In this document: piece by piece, positions 32,540 to 53,623 of the stretch | Position numbering within the stretch: the first letter of the stretch is position 1 | Layout of the letters: each line of letters begins with the position of its first letter | Source of the DNA: Nyssa sinensis | Lineage: Eukaryota > Streptophyta > Magnoliopsida > Cornales > Nyssaceae | Length of the DNA stretch: 64,000 bases | Assembly: GCA_008638375.1 (NCBI GenBank) | Contig: CM018043.1 | Location: forward strand, 59,398,510 to 59,462,509 | Direction: 5' to 3' | Program-made: the position numbers and the translations under genes | The notes under the pieces: generated by a model | The model's input: the letters and a program-made list of their open reading frames with translations, nothing else | Told to the model about the DNA's origin: nothing | Database searches by the model: none

Positions 32540-35060
32540 GAGCCAATCATGACTTGTTGACATACTTCCACCCATTGTGTGCGTGCTATCTAATATGCAA
32601 AATGCAACAGAAATGTTCATATATATTAATGGCATAAATATTTCAAAGTCATCATACATAATATAACAAGTGATCAATTGAATCCAAAACACATTAATCA
32701 CCACCTACGTAGTCCTAAAGCCCTAATATGAGTTAAATAAGAATCTTTCTCAATAAGTTTAGTTAGAGGGTCCGCAACCATCTAACTTGTAGGAATGTGC
32801 TTCAAGATCACTTGATTCTGTGCAACAATATCTCTAATAAAGTTGTACCGAACATCAATATGTTTGGCCCTGGCATGATATTTATGATCCTTAGTATAAG
32901 CAAATGTAGCCATGATGTCATAATAGATTGTCACAAGCTTTGTAACATGTGTTACAACTCTAAAATCTCTAAGAACCTTTTCAATCAAATAACTTCTTGC
33001 CTGACAACTGAGCAAGCCACAAACTCTGCCTCCATCATAGATAAGGCAATACAAGATTGCTTTTCACTACTCTAAGAAATGGCTCCATCATTAAATAAGA
33101 AAGCATAACTTGATGCGGGTTTACACACATCTAAATCACCAATCCAATTGAAATCACTATGGCCAACTAGGCTCAAATCTAAACTTTGGTAACAACGTAC
33201 ATAATCTGCAGTCCCATTGAGATGACGTAATATCCTTTTGAGTGCCTTCTAATGAGTATGTACATGATTGGACTAATATGGGTTGACCAAGTTAACTGTA
33301 TAGTATATGTCGGATCGAGTACACATTATAGCATACATCATACTCCTAACAACACTGGAGTAGGGAACACAAACCGTCTGATCTCGTTCCTCAAGAGTCT
33401 TAGGACATATTTCAAGGCTCATACTTCACCTTTTGTGATAAGAGTGTTTATGGGCTTACAACCTTACATCTAGAATCGCTCAAGAATCTTCTTAATGTAA
33501 GTCTTTTGAGACAAACTAAGAAGTTTCGTAGAATGAACCCTAAGGATTTTAATTCCAAGCACATAGCTTGCCTTGCCCATCTCCTTCATCTCAAAATTAG
33601 AGGACAACCATTCTTAGTAGTGACAATCATTTTCGACCAATAAAATGTCGTCAACATATAAGGATAATATAAAAAACTTATCATTGGATCGTTTTACATA
33701 TACAAAATGGTCTTCATTGATCATCGTAAACCTATTAGAGATAATGGCTTGATGAAATCTCATATACCACTGTCTAGATGATTGATTCAGGCCATAGATG
33801 GGTCATTGGAGCTTGCGGACTTTGTGCTCTTAACCCTTTACCACGAAGCCTTTTGCTTGATCCAAATAGATATCTTCATCTGGCTCTCCATTGAGAAAAG
33901 CAGTGTTTACATCCATCTGATATAGTTCCAATTCCAAATGTACAACTCTAGCCAAAATCAGGCGAATTAAGGCAAACCTCAACCCTCTTCTTGAGAAAAT
34001 GGTTCCTTATAGTCTACACCCTCTTCTTGAGTATAACCCTTCGCCACTAGTGTGCCTTATACCTTTCAATGGAACCATCCACCTTACACTTAATTCTTAG
34101 AACCTGTTTGTTCCAAATGGTTTTGTGTCCAAGTGGAAGGTCAACCAAGTCCCAAACATGGTTAATCCTCATAGTGTCTATCTTATCATGCATTGTAGCA
34201 ATCCATTCCTTATTAGCAGGGGAGGAGAAAACTGCTTACATAGTCTTAGGCTCTACATCAGCTAGTGAAGCAACCATGAAAGCTTCTCCCTTAATCTAAA
34301 AATGACGACGAGGGATTGTTCCACATTTGCTTTTACGCAACTAAGGGTTTTGAGAATGATCATCCAATGGAACTCGACTATTGGTAGATAACTCCCTCCA
34401 ACTCTCCCTCGGAGACTAAAGAATTTCTTTCTCATTCTTAATTAAGCGACTTGGTGCGCCTTCTAGTGGATCTTCTACCTCATCGAGCTACAAGTCTCTA
34501 CCCACTTCACCTTTGCTGAGGAAATCATCTTCTAGGAAATCCACATCACATGACTTAATCTCAGTCACACTTCCATCAGGCCGCTCACCTATAAACACAT
34601 AACCCTTTTAGTGCTCAGAATAGCATATGAAGATACATTTGTTTCCTCTAAGGCCCACCTTCCCAAACTTATGAGAAGTATAGTGTATGTGAGCAACTGA
34701 TCCTTATGACTGCAAATTACCCAAATCGGGTCTTTTGTCGGTCTATAACTCAAATGGGTGGAAGGTACTGATTTAGAGGGCACACAATTAATCATGTAGG
34801 TTGCAGTCAATAATACATCTCCCAAAATGAAATAGGAAGGTTAGCTTGCACTATCATTGACCTAATCATATCTAGCAATATATGATTCCTTTTATCTATA
34901 ACACCATTTTGTTGTGAATTATCATGAATTGACAAGTGTCTTACAATCCCTTGTCCTTTATAAAGCTCTTTAATTTTTTCAAATAGATACTTGCGGCTTC
35001 AGTTAGTCCTTAGAGCTTGTCTAATTGATTCTTAACTTCATTTAGATAACATCTAAAGCA
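32540..35060 (-). pseudogene. Decayed Ty1/copia pol
   Basis: Minus-strand fragments in several frames follow copia order from right to left. The integrase end lies at about 34590-34970 (SQQNGVIDKRNHILLDMIRS; VLLTATYMINCVPSKS). RT pieces lie at about 33550-34050. RNase H lies at about 32720-33090 (MMEAEFVACS, then AKHIDVRYNFIRDIV and MVADPLTKL in a downstream piece). Stops and frameshifts are frequent. Neither LTR nor the gag region was identified with confidence, so the ends are approximate. Confidence 0.8.
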
Positions 35061-35124
35061 ACACAATGCTTCTAACTTATGGGAGATCAAATAGACAGGA
35101 CCAAAACACATACAATCATTTATA

Positions 35125-35320
35125 AATATGATGAGGGAGAAATCTTTATAATTGTCAGAAAGTTGGATAGAATGAAAGGTCAAATATGATGAAGGAAAAG
35201 TCTTTATAATTGTCAGAAAATTAGATAGAATGATAGGTTAAATATGATGAATGAGAAGTCTTTATAATTGTTAGAAAATTGGATAGAATGAAAGGTCAGG
35301 AGAGGTCTTTATAATTAACG
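35125..35320. repeat. 58-bp tandem repeat, about 3.4 units
   Basis: AATATGATGA starts recur at 35125, 35183 and 35241. The units share TCTTTATAATTGTYAGAAA and TTRGATAGAATGAWAGGT. The first unit merges with integrase-derived sequence of the decayed copia element, so the array probably arose within it. Confidence 0.85.
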
Positions 35321-36604
35321 GAAATCTCAGAGGGAGGTCAGTTTCATTTACCCTATATTTAATTACAAATTCTTGAGTTGTTTAGAGCGGCATAAATTTC
35401 ATTTAACATTTTTTATTTTATTAAACTGAAAACTGACTTTTTTGCACTTAAATGATGTTTAAACAATCAAGGTATAATATACCTTTCAACATTTCCATTC
35501 TCTCCATTTTTTGACAAACTCTAAATGTAGTTTTCAAAACTTGAGGGTCCTTGTATAATTTGACTAAATTTCAGAAAAAAAAAATTAATGTAATTTATTA
35601 AATAACTATATAAATTAAGGGTTCATTTCATAACATTTTCATTTCTGATTTTTTTTTTTTTAATTTTCTAAAAAAAATAAAAAAATATGCTTTGTACACT
35701 CGATCAAACAAAAAAGGATGCTGGAACGTTATAAGGGAAATGCTGCTGACACTAATGAGTAAATCTTTCTTGTAATAATAATCTTTATATTCTCTCTTTT
35801 ATCATTTTTCTCCCAAGTGATCGTATCTCTTTTGTGGTTGTATATTTGGTATTAGAGACATTATAGTCAGTGATAATAATAGTTTGGAATGCAAAATCTT
35901 GTCTTTGATCTTTTTTAGCATGAATGCCAAGATTTAAGGTCAAATTTGAAAAAAAAATGATTTGAATGGGTATGGATCGAACACTCGGTGCTCCCTCTAA
36001 AATTTTGAAAATTTTTTTTTTCTACTAAAATTATACTGTAGATTAGAAATTGTCCCCTCAAAAATTTTATTACTTTTATAACACCCTTGCTATATATGTT
36101 TTTTCTGGGTCCGCCATTGATTGAAAGGCCATTTAAAGAGTTTCAAATTATGAAAAATTAATTAATGATAAAATTTTCCTAAACAATTAATGAATGGATA
36201 CTTTTTTTTTTTGTTGAAAAGTGTAATTAAAGGAGACTTAATTATCAAAAATTGATTATAGGATAATTATTTTGTTTTTCGAATATTTGATAAAAATTAT
36301 TTATAAATAATTTTACATTGAAAATTTTGCAACTGGGTTCGGACGCAACTGCAATTTGATGAGCTCCACTGAAAAATCTAAAACACTATTTTGCAACCAG
36401 ACACCGAAATACATTTTACAGCCGCTATTTGCATCCTGAAACGGAGCACGTCTGTCGAACAGGCCGGGCAAACAAGCACAAAACATGATGGTTTTATTCA
36501 TAGAAACATAATATGTTATTATCAATACAAAATGCCTCACTTCTTCCTAGCTTAAAGAGTACACAACCACCACTAAATTAGTACATCCACACCATTTTGA
36601 ACCC
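35321..36604. other. Intergenic, 3' flank of alkenal reductase B
   Basis: No gene is visible here. The part at about 36330-36604 resembles the region downstream of gene C (about 41650-42065) and includes the shared GTACATCCACACCATTTTGA segment. It is therefore part of the duplicated gene unit, probably the 3' UTR and beyond. Confidence 0.5.
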
Positions 36605-41222
<4,618 letters not shown>

Positions 41223-41507
41223 ATGGTGCCAAAAGTAGTTTGGATAGCCTTGGCCATCAAAATATGGTGTTCTCATACTAACCAACTAGCTAGTCATGAT
41301 CAAGTACACCCAATCATATGGTGCCAAAAGTAGTTTGGATAGCCTTGGCCATCAAAATATGGTGTTCTCATACTAACCAACTAGCTAGTCATGATCAAGT
41401 ACACCCAATCATATGGTGCCAAAAGTAGTTTGGATAGCCTTGGCCATCAAAATATGGTGTTCTCATACTAACCAACTAGCTAGTCATGATCTAGTACACC
41501 CAATCAA
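41223..41507. repeat. 95-bp tandem repeat, three near-identical copies
   Basis: ATGGTGCCAAAAGTAGTTTG begins units at 41223, 41318 and 41413. The three units are nearly identical; the third has GATCTAG where the others have GATCAAG. The near-identity points to recent expansion. There is no coding capacity. Confidence 0.95.
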
Positions 41508-41864
41508 ACAAAATTCCAGATGAACCAATTCCAAATATAGCATATGCATTTCTTCCTATGAAACAACAATAAATCTCTTTTCTTCTTTAAATAGTGTGCA
41601 TAACCATCACTAAAATAGTACACTTTACACCATTTTGAAGCCCCAACCTTCTTTTGTTCGCGTCCATACACCACTAAGAGCCCGTTTAAGAGAGTTTCGA
41701 ATTATGAATTTATTATTTTGGCAGGCCTCACTGGAAAACCTAAAACACCATTTTGCAACCAAACAGCCAAGTGCGTTTTACCGCAGCTATTGGCATCTTG
41801 GAACAGAGTTTGTCAGCAGCAAAAGAGCAGGCAAAAAAGCACTAAGCATGATGTTATTATTCAT

Positions 41865-42000
41865 AAACTTAATATGTTATTATTCGTACAACACATCTCA
41901 TTTCTTCCAGGCTAGAGTACATAAAAACCACTAAACTTAACATGTTATTATTCGTACAACACATCTCAATTCTTCCAGGCTAGAGTACATAAAAACCACT
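41865..42000. repeat. 68-bp tandem duplication downstream of gene C
   Basis: AAACTTAA...ATGTTATTATTCG units start at 41865 and 41933 and differ at only a few positions. Gene B has a single equivalent copy, so the duplication happened in the gene C unit, probably in its 3' UTR or just beyond. Confidence 0.85.
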
Positions 42001-42065
42001 AAAATAGTACATCCACACCATTTTGAACCCCAAAGCTTCCCTCCTGGCAACCACGCTGGGAGGAA

Positions 42066-47799
<5,734 letters not shown>

Positions 47800-47927
47800 T
47801 CAGCATCCACCAATGAATTCCTAACAGGCGTCGCAGCCTGGTTACTTCATAATTTTGATCATTGATCAAGCGTCACTTCCCTTTAAACAAAATTGAGCCT
47901 TTATTTTAACTCAGAATTGACTTGGAT

Positions 47928-48721
47928 AAGGATGTGCAAAAAAGCCCGCGGCCGGCCGGGTCAGTCGGGTTTGACCGAGAGGCAAGGTCAAGCCGGGTCG
48001 AATTATTACGATCTTCTATTGAATTGACGGGTCAGATCAGATCAGATCAAATTTAGGGATTAAGGTTCTAACTCAGCCCTAAATCCTAGTTCTTAATATG
48101 AGCTTAGTCGGTCCAAAAAAAATTTATTATAAAATTATAATTAAATTATAGATAATTACATCAATAAATAATTAACAAATAAAATGTTAATGTATAATAG
48201 ATTAAAAAATTATAAAAGATAGAATTGATGAATGAATTTTTTTTGTTGTTGTGCAATTGACAAATGATTTAATAGTTTGAATGGAAAGCATGAAGACAAG
48301 TATTTAATATATAGGAGGAGTTCATATTCTTTAATATTTACATGTATAATAATGGTGTGAAGTTTGAATTGAGATGTAAATAATGAAATGTGAAATGAAA
48401 GGTAAGGAAATTAAATAAATATTGATTTATCAAGTTGGAAGTAAATCTAATAATAACAAATAATGAGAATCATTTGAATTGAAAACTAGTAAATAATTAT
48501 TTTATGTTTTAAAAGTTGAGTTTATAATTTTTAAGTGTTCGATCTTGTGCGGGTCGGGCTTCAGGTTGGGCCTCAACCCAAAAAATCAAGCCCAAACCCG
48601 AAATAGAGGTACCTTGGACTAGGGTTGGGCTGGGCCAGGCTTGACTTCGAGTCTGACTGGGCTAGGCCTACAAAAATCTGGCTAGACGAGCCGGGCCTTT
48701 GGGCCATTTTTGCACCCCTAG
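47928..48721. mobile_element. Foldback/MITE-like element
   Basis: The ends are inverted: AAGGATGTGCAAAAAAGCCC on the left, and TAGGGGTGCAAAAATGGCCC on the right in reverse complement, followed by GC-rich CCGGC words on both sides. The interior is AT-rich with no coding capacity. The ends resemble those of the insertion at 7055-7682, so both may belong to one superfamily. The target duplication is not resolved. Confidence 0.55.
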
Positions 48722-48869
48722 AGTTGAATTTTCTCTTCAGTACTCATATTTCGAAAACTCTTGTGACTGTCGAGTTTTGTAATTACTTATTTTTTAATGT
48801 TATAATTGTATTATTTAATTAATTATAAGACATGAATTGCAATTCAATGATTTTCTAAAAAAAAAAAAT

Positions 48870-49320
48870 AGGTAAATTATATGGACCTTTTTAGGTTTCT
48901 AAAATTACAATGACATTTTTTATTTTACTTAATAAATTATAAATATTTTTTTTAGTCAAAGTTTTTTCTTCAAAATGACAAAATTGTCTCTTTCATGTTT
49001 TTTTTTTTTACATTTTTTTAGTTTTGATTTTTTTTTTCATTTTCTAATAAATATTGATTAAAATCTTAAATTTATTTTTATATAAATGAAAATAGGATAA
49101 ATTACACTTTTCACCCTTGAACTTCACCCCGAATTTTACTTTAGTCCCTATCTTTTTTATTTTGTCAATTCCACCATCCGATTTTTAGTTCCATTTCAAT
49201 TCCATCATTCTGTAACAATTGGCCATTTAATGTGGATGGAAAAAAAGCACGTCCGAGGCACATGCAAATTTAAAGGATATTATTGTAAAATTATACCCCC
49301 CACCATTTCTCTAAAAAGCC
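48870..49320. repeat. Left long inverted repeat
   Basis: This is the partner of 62940-63408 in inverted orientation; the outer end is AGGTAAATTA. The two arms are diverged by many substitutions and small indels, so the element is not recent. Confidence 0.75.
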
Positions 49321-49707
49321 TTCCCTCTATGTCTCTTCCTTCTCCATCCGTGACAGCCACCACTCTTCCTTCTTCATCCTTAATGGCCACCATTGTGAAC
49401 CACATCATGTCATCTTCTCACTTGACAAAATAAAAAATACCCATTATAGTTGATTATAAGAAGAGAAAGAAATAAGTTATAGCATCAACCAAATGATATA
49501 AGAGAGATAAAGAATGAAGCCATAATTAATCATAGGAAGCAAAACCTAGGGAAGGAAACGAGCCTTGCGTGAAAACATTGGGCCTCTAATTCATTCATTC
49601 ATCCTTTTACATCAATGTTTGATATCACTAATTCAACGAGTTCCAAACATTTCAAACACAAATGCTCTATCTTTCACTTTCATCAAGATGGAGGCCTTTT
49701 GCATCCA

Positions 49708-50630
49708 TTAGAAGTCAATTGGGTAGTGAAACACCCAAAACTCACGTTTAGGTGAAACCATCTTCAACAACAATTTCGTAATGTCCTCTTGCCTCACCAC
49801 AGCTCATTCCCTATCCATCAAGACTACTGCCACAATCCTATCATACCCACCATCACCTCCACTTGCAACATACGCCACTAGCGCCGCTTGCAACGGCCTC
49901 AGATTGGGATTATACGCAACGGATTCCATATAAGACCCTCTATATATCTTCCCTTCACAATCCATTAATGCCACTCCAGATGGGCACCTACCGTATGGGG
50001 CGTGAGAGTTGTTAACAGCTTCTAGTGCTGCAACTTTCAATTTGGCTTAATTGTTCGTGTACAATTCACAAACACCATTGCATAAATTGCCACAATTCGA
50101 ATCAATGGTTTTGCTCAGAAGCGATAACCCATTGTCATGAGGCTCCAGAAGCAAATGTGTCTCTTTATCTAGAAGATCGTAGGGACCACATGGGTTCGGA
50201 AGGATTGAAGATAAGGGCTTGAAAATTACCGATTCTTCGGACTTGTTTTCTAAAGATGTGATTAAGATTTGGATATCGGAGGCGTTGCGGAGTTTTCGGA
50301 AGAACTAGCGGTAGTGGTTATAAGGGGCGGTGGAGACGAAAATGTAGCAGAGGATGGACTCGCCATTGACAGCGAGGTTGGTGATGAGGAACTGTTTGGC
50401 GTGGACTAACTGGTGGAGTGGGAGACTCGAGAATTTGAGGTTGACGCCGAGGAAGATGCGGCCGTCCGATTCCAATTTGACAGCTCTGACGTGATACTTG
50501 GAGATTGGTGGCCGAGTGAGCTTTTGAGCTGGCTTGACCAAAGATGGTAGGAGCTGGAGGACGGAGAGACCTGACTCTTTTGCCATTGATTTAGCCTCTG
50601 ATGCTTCATTCACAAATCTATTTCACCCAT
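49708..50630 (-). pseudogene. CDA1: Cytidine deaminase pseudogene, intronless
   Basis: Minus-strand sequence reads through nearly a whole plant cytidine deaminase (zinc enzyme converting cytidine to uridine in pyrimidine salvage). Recognisable pieces include VLQLLPSLVKPAQKLTRPPI, GRIFLGVNLKF, LHQLVHAKQFLITNLAVNGE, APYGRCPSGVALMDCEGKIY and ASGGDGGYDRI. It is dead. The catalytic HAE reads HAK, and both zinc cysteines of the PCGHC motif are Tyr (PYNHY). Three in-frame stops occur (near 50305, 50047 and 49802), with a final TAA at 49708. The apparent ATG at 50630 is one frame away from the rest. The frame is otherwise colinear without introns, as in functional plant CDA genes. A copia element has inserted 6-7 bases upstream of the ATG. 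Confidence 0.88.
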
Positions 50631-50636
50631 GCCCAC

Positions 50637-52886
50637 TGTGAAATCTTATGAGAATCCAAGAACAGAGAATGAAACAAAACAGAGAGTGTTCAAAAAAGAG
50701 AAAACCTTTCTGCTTCTAATCTTTACAAAAGGATGATGTTTACAAAAGGGGTACAGTACAGCTATTTATATATTATTACAAACTATACAAAATATCTCTG
50801 ATGAGTGCGCAAAAGTGCACTTTAAATGCTCTATTATTAGATTAAATTGCTAAAATGTGAGTAAAAATATTGGGATATAATTGATATTATTTAATTTAAC
50901 TTCTATTTACAGTGAAGGACGCGTTGGAGGTCAAAGAAAAGTTATGGAGTATATTGTACAATTCTTGGCTTTTTGGCAGATTCGACCATTGAGTTTTAAT
51001 TGAGATTTGGATGGCGTTAGAGTTTCAAAATGAGAAAGTGGTCGTCATGAAATTTTTAGAGGATGTCTTGGGCTTTTCAGAAAGATATGGTTTGCAAAAT
51101 CGGAGTTTGTTTGGGCCTCCAAATATTATTTCAAAGACAGAATTGAAAAGCTGCTATGAACCTGTCCGTCCAGCCAATTTCAAGGGGCTATAACTTGAGC
51201 TTCCGAAGTCCAAATCAGGTGATTTTTACGTTTAAAATTATCTACTCATCCAGGGTTACAACTTTCGTAAAGATCCCAAGTCGAGATTCAGTTGTTATCT
51301 TAGAGAAAACGGAGCCTAAAAGTTGGCGTTGCTGGCTGTGCGCGAGAAACAAAAGACAATGGAAAAAATAATAATAAAAAGAAAAAAATAAACAAGAGAA
51401 ATGGGCTGGGCGTGCAGCTAACTTGGGCAAAGTCAAATTGTGGGGCTGGCATTTAAAAAGGAAACAGAAGGAAAAGAATGTAAAAGTTGATGGGGGTCCA
51501 CGAGTTTACAACAACAACAAAAAAAAAAAAAAGCAATCAGGCCCATCAGTACGCGGCTGGCTTGGTGCGTTGGGGTGCTAAGTCAATAGGTTCAGGCATG
51601 GGGCTTGCGGCAGTTTGATATTAGAGTGGGGTCCAGCCATGCGCAAGGTGCAGGAATGAAACGGCAGGAGATGCGGCGCTGCCAATGCGTGAGAAGAGGC
51701 TTGCGGTGAGCCATTTGACTGGAGTTGGGCCTGATGTGAAGCGCCCAAGCTGGTGCGGCTGGGCTGCCAATGTGCACTGCTGTGCAGCTGTGTTGTGCTG
51801 TAGGGCCCGTCGCAGAAAACAGTGATATAAAGAATAGAAAACCTAAAAGGGGGAGTGCGGAGCTTAGGCAGAGGAATTGCGGCGCGACACAGAAAATTGG
51901 AGGACGGCGGCTGCTGCGCAGAGACAAAGAAGAAGCTACAGTCGCGCCATGGCTCAGTATTTTTATGTGAAATTTATGTTACTCGTCTAGTACATGGGTA
52001 ACTAAATTTTCAAGTAGAGTTAGGGATGAACTTGCACCATAGATGGTTGTTTTAATTTATTTTTGATTCCTGTACATGGTTTTCACTTATTAAATTTTTT
52101 GATGATCATTCATAATTAATTGTTAGATTTTATTCTCCGAATAATTAAAGGGTTTAGTCCGTTTATAGATTCAGTCATGCTTTTTCTATCGAATGGATTC
52201 ATGTTTTGATTATTTTTGGAACAATTACTTATTTATATTGATTCAATTCTCTACTGCAATATTGCTCGTTGGGTATATTGTCGTCGTTGGGTTTTCTCAA
52301 TGTAAATAATAATTTGAGAGATTTAAAAATGTTGAATGATTTTTCAAAGGATTACTTTCAGTTTAATTTTGGTTCATAATTTGATATCTTCCGATTGAGA
52401 TTTTTGAAATTTAATTTCTCAATTGAGTTATCAGTGAATTAAAAATAATTAAAATACCAGATATGTGCAAGGGATTCCCGAAACTCTACTGTTCGTTAAA
52501 TTTGAATATTTTCATCCGTTATTCAGCTTGTTAATTTTTAGTTGCATTCAAAATCACTTTTTATATTTTATTTTCTCATTAACCGTCTAATACTTCTGTA
52601 GTTTCAGAAATTCTGTTTATTATTCTTTTAATTTAGTCTCCCTGTGGAATCGACACCCCAAAGCTACACTATAACTACCGCGTTATTCTTTGGGCGTAAT
52701 CAATCTCTATCAAGACTAATTTCTAATTTCAGCTAACTAACTTTGACTGCTATAACAAACTAACAACCTGCTGCTATATACATTGTTGTTTGGCAACAAA
52801 CTAACAACCTGCTGCTATATACATTGTTGTTTGGCTGCTTGGGATTTAATCTTCATATCCTCAATTTGCTTTTGTATATTCCAACA
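50637..52886 (-). repeat. 3' LTR of the nested copia element, split
   Basis: Parts 50637-50798 and 52708-52886 (341 bases together) match 62238-62580. The LTR contains a 40-bp internal duplication (ACAAACTAACAACCTGCTGC and following). The polypurine tract reads CTTGAGGGGGG on the minus strand just inside 52886. Confidence 0.92.
50799..52702. mobile_element. Solo LTR of a large (probably gypsy) element
   Basis: A 1,904-bp block with TGATGAG...GTAATCA ends is flanked by a perfect ATCTC duplication (50794-50798 and 52703-52707) and interrupts the copia LTR exactly. No second copy of its start is found inside, so it is a solo LTR. Its length and its CTCCCTGTGGAATCGAC tail suggest a large Ty3/gypsy family of Athila or Tat type; this assignment is tentative. 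Confidence 0.85.
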
Positions 52887-53623
52887 CCCCCCTCAAGTGG
52901 AGAATGAATATTAGTCATTCCCAACTTGGAGATGAGATGATGAAAAGGCAGAGATCCAAGAGGCTTAGTCAATAAATCTGCCAACTGGTACTTGGAAGGT
53001 ATATGAATGATTTTTAGAAGACCTTCGTGCAATTCTTCTCTAAGAATATGACAGTCCAGCTGTATGTTCTTAGTTCTTTCATGTTGGACTGGATTAGAAG
53101 CTATCTCAGAAGCTGGCTTGCTATCGATATACAACAAGGTAGCTTGAGGATGGGAAATGTTGAGATCGATTAACAGATACCTAAGCCACTGAATTTCACA
53201 AGTTGTTGTTGCCAAAGCGCGGTATTCTGATTCAGCGGAAGATTTGCTCACAGTGGGTTGCTTTTTAGACTTCCAGGAAACAAAAGAATCTCCTAGAAAC
53301 ATTGTATATCCAGTGATGCTTCTCCTTGTAGCAAGACAACCTGCCCAATCACTATCAGAATATGCTTTCAAATGCAATGAGGAGGAAGCAGATAAAAATA
53401 ACCCCTACCCTGGTGTAGCTTTAATATATCTTAATACCTTTCAGCAGCCTTAAGATCAGTGGTAGTGGGATGGGCCATGAACTGGCTTAGTGCTTGGACA
53501 GAATAGGATAAATCAGGTCTAGTGATTGTAAGATATAAGAGGCGGCCAATCAACCTCCTATATGATTTGGGTTCTGTCAGCAGTGGAGAAGAGTCATTTG
53601 CAATGAGTTTCAGGTTTGACTCC
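52853..53623 (-). pseudogene. Nested copia pol: RNase H part
   Basis: Minus-strand sequence continues pol after the solo LTR. RPDLSYSVQALSQFMAHP lies near 53490-53545. A frameshift and a stop follow near 53400-53450. RNase H then reads from 53377 with AYSDSDWAG, SKSSAESEYRAL, YIDSKPASEIASN and the end LADLLTKPLGSLPFH. The frame runs past the polypurine tract into the LTR and stops at 52853. Confidence 0.88.
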
